A DNA stretch of 64,000 bases from Echeneis naucrates (taxonomy: Eukaryota > Chordata > Actinopteri > Carangiformes > Echeneidae). The stretch is from positions 12,521,623-12,585,622 of the forward strand of contig NC_042515.1 of assembly GCF_900963305.1 (NCBI RefSeq), read 5' to 3'. The notes beneath the pieces were generated by a model. The model was given only the letters and a program-made list of their open reading frames with translations, was not told the DNA's origin and ran no database searches. Both the position numbers and the translations under genes were made by a program. Shown piece after piece: positions 1 to 12,457 of the stretch (the stretch's first letter is position 1; each line of letters starts with the position of its first letter).

Positions 1-497
1 TATGGCCTGGGAGAACTACCACAGGGATTCGCAAGGTTACACTCACACCAGTTGTGATCACAAAGGTTCAGCAACTGTAATGTACCTCAGTACATAGCAG
101 ACATGCTCATCAACTACACTCCACCAAGAACTCTCAGATCTACAAATAACTGCAGTCTAATTGTCCCTCGTAGTAACACTATGCAAGGGGAGGCAGCTTT
201 TTGCATCTATGCCCCACACCTCTGGAACAACCTGCCCCAGACAGTAAAACAGGCGACATCAGTGACCACATTCAAAAACAAGTTAAAAACGTTTCTCTTC
301 CAAACTGCATTTGACTAAATTCTGTGTGTGTGTTTGTCTGCCCCTGAGCATGTATGTAGAAATACGTGTATGCGATACTTTTTTGATTTTGTTTGGTTTA
401 AATCTTAAAAGCTTAGCACTTCTTTGTACTTTGCAAGCACATTGAGTTCGCCTTGTGCATGAAATGTGCTCTATAAATAAATTGATTGATTGACTGA
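1..497 (+). mobile_element. 3' end of a CR1/L2-type LINE retrotransposon
   Basis: The stretch carries the last part of a reverse-transcriptase ORF, readable to a stop near 318. Its C-terminus has the APHLWNNLP and FKNKLKTFLF patterns typical of CR1/L2/Rex1-clade LINEs in fish. An AT-rich 3' UTR follows, then the terminal simple repeat of ATTG units at about 479-494. The 5' part lies outside the window. It sits in the intron just before the first visible exon of the GDI gene, in the same orientation. The clade is assigned from memory of the protein pattern; the exact family is not known to me. Confidence 0.75.
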
Positions 498-541
498 TGG
501 ATCGACACGCATTTCATTCACGTCATTTATGTGTGTTTCAG

Positions 542-1619
542 ACTGAGTGCTGAATATGGAGGAACTTTCCTGTTGAACAAAGCAGTAGATGAGATTGTGA
601 TGGAGAACGGTAAAGTAACAGCTGTGAAATCTGAGGGAAAGGTAAGTAGATGCAAAAAAAAAAGAAAAAAAGTGGTGAATGTGCCGATTGAAATGACCCT
701 TGGGAATAACTGTACTCTGATTTTGCCTTTAACAGCTGTTTCACTGCAAACAGCTAATCTGTGATCCCAGCTATGTTCCCAACCGAGTGAGGAGAGTGGG
801 ACGTGCCATTAGGGCCATCTGTTTACTAAACCATCCAGTTAAAAACACCCATGATGCCAGTTCCTGTCAAATCATCATCCCTCAAGCTCAGGTCAACAGG
901 AAATCAGGTAAGATATTTGTCAGAGTCTGAGAAATGAATGACAGCCTTATTTCCTGCATTTATGAGCAGATTATTTACATGTAATTCATTTGCTGTCAAT
1001 AATCTTCCAATAGATCGCACAATGCCTTATAATGTACAGAACACTCCTCTGTTTTCCCATGCAGACATTTACATATCTGTGGTGTCCTATGCCCACAATG
1101 TGACCTGCGACGGGATGTACATCGCCACAGTCAGCACGACAGCAGAAACCAGTAACCCAGAGAAGGAGGTGCAGCCTGCACTGGAGCTTCTCGAGCCTAT
1201 CATGCAAAAGTCAGTGAAACCTCTGAGTCTTTCACTTCACTGCTATGGTTGTGTAAGTAATGTTTAATTGAAATTGGATTTCATTGATCCTGTGTCCATT
1301 TTGAACTTTAGATTTGTTTCAGTAAACAATATGCTGGTTCCCAACGAAGACGGAAGGAAGAGTCAGGTAATGACGGTGGTTCCTCTGAGAGAAAAAAGCT
1401 TGTTTTTTTACATCAGGTGAAGCATGGTGGGCCCAGTGCTGGAAACAAATTGCTCTTCTCTTCCTTGTTTAGATATTTGTGTCACGCTCATATGATGCAA
1501 CAAACCACTGTGAGGCTGAATGTGAAGACATCAAAGACCTGTACCAGCGGATCACAGGAGCAGAGCTCTGCTTCAGAGGATCACAGAGGCACCAGTCTCA
1601 CAACTCTGATGATGAATAA
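542..1619 (+). CDS. Rab GDP-dissociation inhibitor (GDI family), 3' part
   Basis: GDI proteins extract prenylated, GDP-bound Rab GTPases from membranes and keep them soluble in the cytosol. Five exons are visible: 542-641, 736-907, 1065-1209, 1312-1366 and 1473-1619. They encode the last 206 residues in continuous phase (carry-in of two bases); the 5' half lies left of the window. Recognisable family segments are [61 protein letters not shown] and [19 protein letters not shown]. The end is unusual. After the ITG segment, GDI1 and GDI2 have a Phe/Lys-rich tail, whereas this protein ends in a Ser/His/Asp-rich tail closing on SDDE. It may be a third fish GDI paralogue rather than gdi1 or gdi2. 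The family is certain, the orthology is not, so no symbol is given. Confidence 0.9.
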
Positions 1620-2769
1620 CAACATCTGTACCAGATCACTGGGCAGAGGGTTTTAAGTAGTAGGTAGACTGGGCAGTGAGTGTGCTATTTAAGGGTTGTG
1701 TGTTTCTTTTCCTTTCTGATTTGTTGTGCTATAATTTCTCCCTTTGGGATGATGTTGAAGAACGGTTTGGAATTTATTTATTTATTTTTTGGTTTTTCAG
1801 TTCTTTTAAAATCCATTATTCTGTATTTGCAGTGTTTTGGTGTGGGACCATGTTGTATTTAAACTCTTGCTGGTGATAACAGATGATTACAGTGATTTCT
1901 AACAGCAATATACAATGACATTTTTTAGAATTTATTACTAACAGCACTAAAGTAATGTTGTCAGCATGCAGGCGTTTCTTCATACATTTGTCTAAAAAAG
2001 GTCTCACGTATTCTCTTGAGCATTAACGTGACTACATTTTTCAAAGACCACCGACACATGGTCTAAATGAGATATAACTCTAAATTGACCTAACTTAACA
2101 CATCAGCTCCCAAATGAAACCGCGTGAACAGGCTGTGAATAGAAATAGGTCCTTTTTATGCTTGACGCATATTCAAGTAGGACCATACATGCAAATGACA
2201 GGGATTTAAGCATTCAGACAGAGGAGGGGCATGAGGCACAGGGGTAGAAGATTAGAGCTGAATCACAGCGATCTGTAGAGGATTTGTGGATTCTCTTATC
2301 TATGTAGGGTGAGAAGGACAAAGCCACTGAAATATGTCATATGCTGCACACAGGCAGCTTGTTGGTGCCAGAAATACAAAGTATGCAGAGACACACAGAT
2401 AGAAGAGGCCTATCCAAGTGAAGGACAGTTCCCACCAACACCTGAGGCAATAGCTTGGAATGTATTTTCACATATAGAGTTTTGCTTTATCGACCGCTGC
2501 ACAGACAAAATCAACTCTTCTGTCTGTTTAAATTGAAAAAAAAAAACAACAAAACAAACTTGGTTAGTCTTATTATACATTTATGGTATGCATGAAACCT
2601 CTTAAATACACATCAGATATATTTGGTGACATGTAAGGCATTTAAATACACAATTTATACAAACAGTTTTTATACAAGAACTGCACTTTACTGTGGTCTA
2701 ATTCTCCATCATTGCTGTCCTCACTTGACTACATTTCCTGAGCATTTGTGCACGAACAAACGCACACAG
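1620..2769. other. GDI 3' UTR and convergent spacer to ndufaf3
   Basis: AT-rich sequence between the GDI stop and the putative ndufaf3 polyadenylation signal, with the two genes facing tail-to-tail. There is no recognisable gene here, and no convincing AATAAA on the plus strand that would fix the end of the GDI transcript. An A-run at about 2536-2545 is the only simple-sequence feature. Confidence 0.5.
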
Positions 2770-2775
2770 TTTATT
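2770..2775 (-). terminator. ndufaf3: putative ndufaf3 poly(A) signal
   Basis: Reads AATAAA on the minus strand, about 220 bases downstream of the ndufaf3 stop codon. It is the nearest canonical signal. The assignment is by position only. Confidence 0.45.
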
Positions 2776-2993
2776 TGCCCCCTAAGATCTGAAAGCAGTC
2801 CAAATGCTTGTTCAAACTGTCATCAGTTCAATGTTCTGTTTGCCTCAGATCAAGGGATGACATCAGCTGTTCTAAACACATTTATCTCTAAAGTAACTGC
2901 TAAACCAAATACTGAAGGTGGAGATTTCTGTTGCTGTTCCATTGTGTGCTTCGAACACAATAAATGTAACCATATTACAGATTATCCTCAAAG

Positions 2994-5412
2994 TTATTCC
3001 TGTTTCACTTCCAGGGCTGTGCTAACAGGTGGAGGGATCAGACCAGCTGCTGCAATGCGTCTCTCACTAGTCAGGAAATTGAAGGTTGCACATGCGTTTG
3101 GCTGAAAAACAGCAGAGATTTTTTTTTTTTTAAATTATGAAAATAAGGACAGCCATGTTTGAGGTCCTGCTGGTGAGACAAAAAATCTTCATGTCTTTGT
3201 TAAAGGGTTTCATGTTGTCAGGATGAGCATATTCATTTTACTGACTGGGCATGCTTTACCGTATCTTGCACCTCCACAGCAATGCCTTTTCTCCTGAGTA
3301 GAGCGAGGACTGATGGGTCAATTCGTTCAACCCGTGCGCCTGTGCCCAGCACTAGGATCTCTGCATAAATAACAGAAAAAAATGCATCAGGAAATGTTTT
3401 TTCATCTATACACATGTACATCTAAAAAAATTTTTATATTGTGGAAATTTCTTTTAACTGCATGGAGATGCTTCTATCCAGGGTATGAGGAGTCACTGAA
3501 TGGTTCGATGACTATGAAATTGATGTAAACCATGTAAATCATGCACCAGATATTAGGAAAGTTACACAGGACATTTTAGGCCAGAGGCCACCATCCTAAA
3601 AACATCGAATGAAGGACTATCTTTTGGAAGAATGGTTTCAAATATTGTCGACAAAGTCAAGTATCAGTAAAGCTGTGCTTAACACCTTAACACCAATGTG
3701 TATTTTGGGTGGCATTTGTCAATTTACCTATTCTTGGTTCAAGCATGTGGAAGAGAGAGACACTTTCCTCTGTGATGTCTTTATAACTGCCAACCTGTAG
3801 AAAAACCATATAAAACTCATAAAAGGTGTGTTAATTGAATACAAAGCAGCATGTGGTGCAGCATGATCTGTGAAGGGAGTCTGGATATTTCACTCACATT
3901 CCACTGCAGGATGGCGGGAGGCAGCACAGCGCAGGGTCCAAACACCTTATTGCCGTCGATGGTGAATCCTCTGGAACTATAGCTCTGTATCATGACTCCA
4001 CTGTCAGGCTCCTTCTGCATGACAGACACTGTAGTACGCTGATACATCTCATCATCACTGGGTCCCAGTCGATGAGCACGAGAAAGAAATGGGCTGGAAA
4101 AGAACACAGAGTGTGGTGCTTTTCTAATAGCTTTCGTTTGTTTACTGTCAGTATCATCAATGTGAAGAATGCTAGTGGGCTGAAGAACTGTAGGCTTGAG
4201 TGAGATTTTGTTCTTACTGCATTTATTTCTCCACCACATTAAATTTCACAAAAACAGGGAGCACTGCAGAGCTGTTGCCATATGGCCCAGTTTAAGAGCC
4301 AGAATCTAAGGCCAACCTACTGACAGGGCTGAGAGCCAAAAGCTTTCGGCCTGTTTCTGAAGAACAGAGACAGCCAAGAAGCAAAAATTTCTGCTTGTGT
4401 AAGGAGCTGAAGCAGGTTTTATCCTCTTGTTCTCCCACCTTTTCCTCCTATTACAGAAACCTGAGCGAGTTCAGCAATCTTCTATTTGAGAGCAATGAAG
4501 CTCTGCGTTTGCTTTTCAGCTGCTGACTCGCCAGATGGTTATGTAAGCAGCACAACGTGCCCCGACCTGGACAAAGTGTGGATGTAATACCTGACTCCAC
4601 CAGATGGAAGCAGAGTTAGTCTGATGGGCAGAAAGGATTAGGGTTTGTTTGGAGCGAACAGGATGCACACAAAACAAGTGATGCAACAATAACAAGCAAC
4701 AACTCTTCTATTCCCCTACGGTGTTTCTTTATCCACTATTCAATCAATTAGATCTTCATCAGGCACAAAACACCACAAACAAACATCATCATATGTAAAT
4801 ATCTCGCAGTTGGATATTTATTCATCCCACAACAGGCGACCGACAGGAAAAGCCATTGGCTGTAGGTTTAGAAAACCCAAATCTATCACTGATATCTGCT
4901 CTTATAAACAGTCAAATTAAACCTCCAAGAGAAAATAAGAAAAAATGGTTATGAAGATGTTACAGATAAAGCCAAAAGATGTGACGTGCTCTGCATTTTG
5001 GTCAATTGCTATAGTATTCATGGTTCAATTATATCTCGTTGCAGCACTGGCCTTCAGTTGTATCTAGGACATTATGGAAATTGTATTATAAATATGTTTT
5101 TGGGAAAAAAAAAAAAAAAAAACAACCAATGAAGACCATCACCTCAGAGGAACTAATTGGTGCGACAGTTCATAATTTACAAAAAAATAAGAATAAGAAT
5201 AATAAAGGTTTTAATGTACTGGTTTTTCATAGCAGTCTGAGAAGAAGAGGGGCAGTTTGTTGGTCCAACCCCACAGAGACGAAATTATTTTGGGTTGTGA
5301 CCTAAATGAATAAAACATCGTCCTACCTGCAGAAAGCGGGCACCGTCCTGATGAAGACAGTCCCCGCTGTCCCTCTGGAGGACAGGAGCCTGGAACATAC
5401 CGCAGTGGACAT
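2994..5412 (-). CDS. ndufaf3: NADH dehydrogenase (complex I) assembly factor 3
   Basis: Mitochondrial factor needed, with NDUFAF4, for early assembly of respiratory complex I. Five coding exons on the minus strand: 5412-5327, 4093-3898, 3794-3728, 3360-3260 and 3101-2994. They join in phase to 185 residues, against 184 in human. The N-terminus (MSTAVCSRLLSSRG) is Arg/Ser-rich and lacks acids, as expected of a mitochondrial presequence. Family landmarks in order are the DDEMYQRT segment (about residue 40), SRGFTIDGNKVFGPCAVLP, the EILVLGTGARVERI core, the RRKGIAVEVQDT strand and PNACATFNFL near the end. Intron 1 is 1.2 kb. The start is the only ATG in the first exon that leads into a presequence. 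The gene is divergent to nckipsd. Confidence 0.95.
4094..5326 (-). other. ndufaf3: ndufaf3 intron 1, no internal feature
   Basis: Bounded by a GT donor at 5326-5325 and an AG acceptor at 4095-4094 (minus strand). AT-rich, with an A-run at about 5105-5121. I see no gene, repeat family or conserved block inside it. Confidence 0.6.
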
Positions 5413-6017
5413 GTTGACGGACTGAGACACACGGGGACATGCAGGGGGGACACACTTCAGGGTGACACCAGCAACTCATTTCCGGTGTTGTATAACGCAA
5501 AGTCGATCTGATCTGTTATTTAGCCCTATGAACTCTGTAATGTTTATATCGTTAATAAAATAATAATGTTATGTTATAAACGTCATGTTTGATATCACGG
5601 TTATTTTAATTTAGCTTGTGCGAGCTGAACACGCGGGCCGACACATAAACACGAACATATGACGGATCATTGATGAATCCAGAAGAGGTTAGAAACTAGA
5701 AAAATTCATCGAAAGATGTCGGAAAAAAAAGGTTTGTCAAATATTATTATAGAAAAATTGTATGAAGAGCTCTCGGCTCTGCTTTTGATTAAAATGTCTG
5801 GAGGGGGCGTGTTCGGGGCGTGACGGCGCCCCCCCGCGGTGTTTGCTGGGAACAGCCGCAGGTCAGATGATCGAGCCACATTGTAAATAGACAGCAGCGA
5901 TCCGCCGGGTCCATGTCTCCGCTGTCTGTTTAAATCAACCCCAGACGACCAGATTCTCCTCCCGGATCCAGACTCCGTTTGTCCAGCTGCAGTTCGGGTT
6001 TAAGTCCGGCTTAAAGT
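5413..6017. promoter_or_regulatory. shared head-to-head promoter region of ndufaf3 and nckipsd
   Basis: The start codons of ndufaf3 (minus, 5412) and nckipsd (plus, 6018) are only 605 bases apart and divergent. The nckipsd-proximal half, about 5800-6017, is GC- and CpG-rich, with GGGGCGTG-type Sp1-like boxes near 5805-5825. The ndufaf3-proximal half is AT-rich. No clear TATA box is placed for either gene. The bidirectional role is inferred from geometry and composition. Confidence 0.5.
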
Positions 6018-6314
6018 ATGTACCGGTCTCTGTACGCCTTCCGATCCGCCGAGCCCAACTCGCTGCACTTCGCGGCCGGAGAGAGCTTCCTAATCCTGGA
6101 GAGGAGCAACAAACACTGGTGGCTGGGGTCCCGCTGCAGCTCGGGGGAGACCGGCTACATCCCCGCCTCTTACATCGAGAAGATCCAGGTAAAGTGCACT
6201 CTGGGCCGCCCTCCTTCCGCGCACCACCGCTGCGTGTCCCTGCGACACTGTGGCGCATCTGGAGGCGCACAGAAATCTCGGACGTGTCTGTTGGGGGGTC
6301 GACAAACAAGACTT

Positions 6315-6399
<85 letters not shown>

Positions 6400-9300
6400 A
6401 CGCTGCAGTGCAGGCCGTGTTGTGGCTGAATGCTGGTTTGTGCAGGTTTGCAGAGGACCTAAGTGATTATGTGGAGTCATGGCCTTCTGCACTGCAGCTG
6501 CTGACTGCGACAGAGGGAAGGAGTCAGGACATGATGAGATGACACAGGGTACAGAGATTCAGTCCAGGACAGAATAGGACAAGACAGTCACCAAAACAAA
6601 AAGCCATTGTTTTCTTCTCACACTAAAGTAGTCTTCACCCGTGACTCTGCGCAATTTATTATCTGGAAGAACTCCCAAGTATCCTTCTTCTTGTTGAATA
6701 AGTAGCTTCCTTCCAGATAACTTTGAGCTGTCTGCCAGTCACACCCACATGTGCTCCAAAGTGAGGGGACTCCCTCTTTTCCAATGATAAAAGCTGTACT
6801 GACTGAACTAGTCTGAGCATGTATTTGGTAAAATCATAGGCTCTCACAGGAATGCTTTGGTCTGTTTTTAATGACATTGGCTGTTGAGCCTCAGTGAGGC
6901 TGAATGTGAGGTTTCGCTGAGTTCCCGTGGATAAGAGCCTGTCTGTAAGATTACTGCCCTAGTTTCTTGATGCCCGCAGTCACAATTGTTTCTGTTCTGG
7001 TATGTTTAAAATTTAATAATTATGCGCCTGCCATGTTAATGCATATTTCATTTGTTCATCTTCTCGGGTCAATTTTCTCTTTTTTATCTTCTAGGCTCCG
7101 GAGCAGGATGAGGTGTTGCAGTCTATTGACAGAGCAATCGAAGGCATTCACAATGTGGCCTTAAAAAATGGAGGCAAATACAATCTGGAACAGCGAGATG
7201 TTCTTCAGTGAGTTCAAAATCCACACAATAAGTGTTTAACAGTGAGACACTCTCCTGTTATGTGCTGTAATGTAAGTCATCATGCTCTGTCACAGAAAGT
7301 TGATCCATCACAGAAAGGAGACGCTGGCTCGGCGAAGTTCTTCCTCTTCTGGTCACAAACAAGGTTTACCATCATCCAGCAGTGAAATATCTCTCAGTCA
7401 AACGCCTCCACCCAATGGCCTTAACCGAGACTATGGACGACAGGGAAGTGTGCCATTATCAGGAAGCATGGACAACATGCAAGGAGAACCGGGCTTTTAC
7501 CAGGTAACACACGTAACAGGTTACATGTTACGTTCCCCTCAAAGTGCCCTAAATTTGGTTAATTTCACATTTGCAACTGATGCATTCAGGGCCAGTTTCA
7601 TTTCCTCATACAAACATTGAAGAGCATCATCACAAGTTTAAATCCCTCAAATTTTTCTTTCTAAACAGAAAAACATATTTATAAAATGGTAATTTTTCAT
7701 GTTTTCATGCTTTTCTTTGGTTTTACAATCGTGTGGTCATGATCATTATCCACAGACATTTATAGAAATGCTGCGGTGCACTAAAAATAACCCTCTCTTT
7801 TAGTGGTAATTTTAATGAATCACAACTTAATGAGACACACCCATATAACTCAGCCATTATCATGTCAACCATGAGCTCTGACGAGCTCTGTTGAAGTCTG
7901 CTCAAGAATATTTCTTGTCAGCTTTTCAAAAACATTATGAAAATTGCCACAATTTTATGAGAATATTAAACCTATCCAAAATAGTTCTGAGTTTTTGGAT
8001 TAAAAATATAGATAATGAGTTGATTTATTTTAAGTTATTGAATATCCAGAATAGTAATTAGCTTTGACAATAATAATAATAACAGTAAGAATAAATTTTG
8101 TCTTTTGAAAATTAATCTCTTCTGTTAAATAACTTTGGTTCCAGCTTCTCCAACTGTTTTCAGTTTTTATATCACTGTCTAAGAAATATTTAGATGTTAG
8201 ACTGTTGATTGTACAAAAGCCATTTGAGTAGGTCATCAAGGACCCAATGAAAATGTGACCTGATTGAATAATTTGCAGATAAATTGATTATTTAAATAAT
8301 AACTACATGTAGCATAATCCAGCAATAATGCTGGGCTGATCAACAGTGAATATGTTTTGTGGTACAGATTAATTTACAAATCTGGAATGGGAAGATTCAC
8401 CAAGAGTCAAAAGAATAACAAAGAACCTTAAGATTTTGGGCCCCTGGGGGTCTGAAGCTCTGTGGCCTTTGCCTGCTTTTCCTGGTTGGTAATCCAGCCT
8501 TGTCCCCTCTTGCAGGTGCCTCCTCAGCCTCGGCGTGCGGCCCCGATCACCCCTCCTCCCCCTGAGAAACAGAGAAGCCGGCGTCCCGGTTAGTGAACAG
8601 CAGTGGAAACAATACTAACTCTCACTCTCCAGTGTTGGACATTTCAGCAAAGTGTTTCTGTGCTGCTTTTAGCTGATGCTATATGCTTCAGCTCTGTACG
8701 ATACAAACATAATCTATTCTTAGTCCGGTCATTCCTGTTCACTCTTCCTCAGTAACAGGATCACTCTCACGCTCTCTCTCCCTACCAGCAGAGCCGGAGG
8801 TCCCATCCAGGGTTTCCTCTCTTCCTCCGTCCCCTGCTCCCTCCCTCTCGATCAGCACCACCTCTTTAGAATCAGGCTCCTCCCACTCCCTGGGCTCCTC
8901 CGATGTCAGTTTCCCCAGTGTTTCCAGCACCCCCCCTCCCCCCGTGCCATCCCGTGTGAAGCCCTCGGCCACGCCCCCAGATGTCCTTCCCTCTGATTCT
9001 TCTTTTCAGCCAGCTCCTGCAAAGAAAAGCCCAGCACCACAGCCTCCCAAGCCCACCCCCCCCTCGCTGGAGAATGAGCCAGAAAGTGAATGGCCTGTTG
9101 CCCCCCCATCTGTCGCTGAAAGTCCCCCTGGCAGCCCCACTACATCTGAGCCAGTTCCAATGACCATTGGGGCTGAGCTGATCGAGCTGGTACGGAAGAA
9201 CACGGACCTGAGTTATGAGCTGTCCCGGGTCGCTGTCGGTGTGGTCGTCGGCCATCTGCAGAGCGCTTTACCTCAAGCCTCCTCTGCTTTGGAGCAAGTT

Positions 9301-10213
9301 CTTGTCTCACTGGTGGAGAGTAAGGTCAGATTTGTTTTCATGACATCATGTGGATCAGCATCCTGAGGCCTTGACAGCTTAGGGGAGAATGTTGCGCATT
9401 TTATCACAGCTCACTTTGTTTTTAGATGACATTTTCAGGGTCATTGTAAAAACACAGGACAGCACCTATTATTCATTTCCTGTTTTTAATGCAAACTTTA
9501 CAACAAACGAAGCATGAAAGAACTGCTGATCGTTTCCTGGCAGACGTTTCCTTGGTTTAAGGAGATTAGTAGTCAGCCCTTTAATGAAACGAAAAGCAGC
9601 AATCTTTTTTGTCAACATTCTGTTGTCTCATTCTCATCAGACTGAACAGCCTCGGACTCTGTGATTTGTTACAGAGGCATCCTCAGCTGCTGTCAGACAT
9701 CCAACATGGATGTCAGGACAGGATCTGATGAAAAAAAAGCCATTTAAACAAAACCAAACTGGGGGTTAGAGCTTGGATGATTATATTTTTAGTGAATCCA
9801 GTTAATGTTTGTAAAATGAAATGGGACCAACCTGCAGACTGATTATGCAACAACTGTTTCAGCCACATCACTTGACATGGAAGATAAATAGTTGAAGCCC
9901 CCCTAAAATGTTTTTTGCCTCTGTAGGATTTGAGTGCAGCGCTGCCGCAGGGCCAGGTGTGCCATGATGAACAGCGGCTGGAGGTGATCTTTGGTGACCT
10001 CGCCCGTCACCGGGATGATTCCCAGCAGCGTAGCTGGGCGCTTCATGAAGACCACGCTCTAATTGCCTGCTATCTCGAGGAGCTGCTGAAGATACTGGTA
10101 TGATTCATCCTTACTAACGGTGTCACACATGACTAAGATTAAAATAAATAAAACAGATTAACTTTAAATTAAATTCAAACCCAACATAAGCAATTGTGGA
10201 TTCATATATAGTG

Positions 10214-10270
<57 letters not shown>

Positions 10271-12411
10271 CAATACATTATTTTATGTTTAAAAAAGGAG
10301 CCAAAAAAGAAGATTCAAATAAAGTTGTGTCACCAGAGAGGATCACTATATTCAAGATATGTTATATGCTTATTAAATTAAGTTGGCCATGGAGCTTGCC
10401 GTTATTACATTACACAAATTTCTGCTGGTGACAATGTGGCCCCTGGACCTGTCCTGATGCTGATTTGTAAATACCAACCATTTTTGATAGGATCAGAATG
10501 ACTCAGCCAACTCTGGAAATCCAGCTGTGTGGTTGAAGACTGTATCTGTAAACCCTCCAGGCTGCTAGATATTCTTTGTTGGCAGTTTGTCCTAACCCAA
10601 CCCCAGATCAGGGTTGGGATGTTCTGATGAGTTGTAAATGGGCTCTATAATCCTTTGGGATGTTCACTTGAACAGATTATCAAGTTACATTATAATGTTA
10701 TTATATCATTACTGGTGAAACTAAAAGCAGCTTTTTCTTCAGACTGATGCTGATCCAGAAGTTTGTAAGAGGATGTGCAAGGCCAATGACTATGAAAATG
10801 TGCTCTCTCTGGTTTCATATTATCAGATGGTAAGCGGTAACAATAGTCACAATAATGACCAATGAACAATGAACAAAAAGTGAAACAAAATTGTTTCTTT
10901 GGTTGTGCAGGAGCACCGTGTGTCTCTGCGGCTGCTGCTGCTCAAAGTGTTTGGGGCGATGTGCAGTCTGGACGCTGCACTCATCTCCACCCTCCTCAAT
11001 GCCATCCTCCCCATGGAGCTGGCCAGAGACCTTCAGACGGACACACAAGGTGAAAACATGCCCCTTTGCTCTGTCTCCTCTTGATGTGACCTCAACATGT
11101 TTTTTTTTTTTTTTTTTTTAATTTTAGTTTTTTGTCTGTTTTGTGTTTCGTTTTTTGTTTTTTTGTTTTTTTTTCAGAGCACCAGAAGATGTGTTACACG
11201 GCTTTGGTGCTCACTATGATCTTCTCAATGGGTGAACAGGTGCCATATCATCACTATGGTAGGAAAAGGCATTTTCGTTGGTACATCACATACATGATGT
11301 CCTAAAAATTGAAATCCTTCATGTAAAATTAGGAACATAAAAACAGAATAAATTAAAAATAAATAAAATAAGAATATGTCGTTGCACAGATTCTTGAAGT
11401 TTTCTGTCAAATTCTGCTAGGACATGCAAGGATTAGAGAGACAATATGTACAATCGTTAAGACAAATTCTTGCCCCTCCCTGCTTCAGAGCACTTGAATG
11501 CTGACTTTGTTCAGTTCCTGCTGGGTGTGGTGGAGGACGGGCTTCCCTCTGATCCCACAGAGCAGCTGCCCGACACCTTTCTGAACCTCCTGCTGGCTTT
11601 TAACCTGCACCACACAAGTAAGAGCATCCTCAAAAAGAGTTTCTCTTAATGATAACAGTAGTGTAACATATAAATGAGCGATGACTGTAATCCATTACTC
11701 TTACTACAGATGCTTATTTGTACTGCATGTCTGTGTTCTGTCTGTCACCCAGCACCCAGCAACAATGTGATCATGCAGGAGGTGAAGAAGAAAAATGTCA
11801 AGATCCTGTCAGAAAAAGTGCTGCTACTTCTGAACAGAGGCGGTAAAGAAAATGCCCAATTTTTCATATTCTTGCTCGAGGTACCCTTACTTTTTACTCC
11901 TCACATTGTCACCTTTTGTCCTCTGCTCTCCAGATGACCCTGTATGCATGTTCAAACACACCCCACCTGCACCACACTCAGTTCTCAAGTTTCTGCAGGA
12001 CATCTTTGCCAGCAGAGAGACAGCTGACATCTTTTACAGCACTGACATGATGGTTATGATTGACATAGCCGTCCGGCAGATATCTGACCTCTCCCCAGGG
12101 GACAAGGTGAGACGCTGTACAGTTTTAATGTTGTCTACAGTATGTGAGCAAATCATTAACCGGCCTGATCTGTCCCTCACCCAAAGCTGCGAATGGAGTA
12201 TCTCTCCCTCATGCACTCCATAATGCGCTCGACAGACTACTTCAAGCACCAGCATCGCCTGGCTGACCTGCAGGGGGCTCTGCAGAGGATTCTCAGGGAA
12301 GAGGAAGATCCGGGAGAGGATGAGGGGAGCTCTACAGCCAAACAGATGGATAAGCTAATTGTACAACAGATCTACAAGGAGTTTCCACAGATTTGTGAGA
12401 ACCAGGACTAA
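6018..12411 (+). CDS. nckipsd: NCK-interacting SH3 protein SPIN90/WISH/DIP
   Basis: SPIN90 binds NCK and the Arp2/3 complex and promotes linear actin nucleation at adhesions and endocytic sites. Thirteen exons: 6018-6188, 7095-7207, 7296-7503, 8516-8588, 8789-9324, 9927-10097, 10743-10829, 10911-11049, 11178-11258, 11489-11617, 11753-11842, 11934-12106 and 12187-12411. They join in phase to 731 residues (human 722). Exon 1 encodes the N-terminal SH3 domain (residues 2-57; ALYAF-like YAFRSAEPN, then NKHWWLG and [11 protein letters not shown]). Residues about 160-350 are Pro/Ser-rich, with PPPPPE-type and [10 protein letters not shown]3 ligands. From about residue 360 comes the conserved leucine-rich Arp2/3-binding armadillo-like domain ([46 protein letters not shown]). 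Exon 5 has a tandem CAGCAG acceptor. Confidence 0.96.
6316..6398 (+). repeat. (TG)n microsatellite, about 83 bp
   Basis: An uninterrupted TG dinucleotide run in nckipsd intron 1, about 130 bases after the exon 1 donor. The rest of this 0.9-kb intron (6189-7094) shows nothing I recognise. Confidence 0.98.
7504..8515 (+). other. nckipsd: nckipsd intron 3, no internal feature
   Basis: AT-rich intron of about 1 kb between the exon ending GGCTTTTACCAG and the Pro-rich exon 4. I see no repeat family or gene in it. Confidence 0.6.
10209..10268 (+). repeat. (TA)n followed by a long T tract
   Basis: About 25 bases of alternating TA run straight into about 33 thymines, inside nckipsd intron 6 (10098-10742). 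This is simple sequence; the T tract could be the tail of an inserted element on the other strand, but no element body is recognisable beside it. Confidence 0.9.
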
Positions 12412-12423
12412 TGATATCATTAC

Positions 12424-12457
<34 letters not shown>

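Noticed and set aside
2623-3105. 160-codon plus-strand open frame
   Set aside because: Mostly the antisense of ndufaf3's last exon and 3' UTR; no family resemblance or splice context.
5935-6492. Open frames encoding Thr-His or Val-Cys runs
   Set aside because: They cross the (TG)n microsatellite and the nckipsd exon 1 region; no independent gene sign.
8872-9255. Minus-strand Gly/Arg/Trp-rich open frame
   Set aside because: Shadow of the Pro/Ser-rich nckipsd exon 5; composition is explained by the sense strand.
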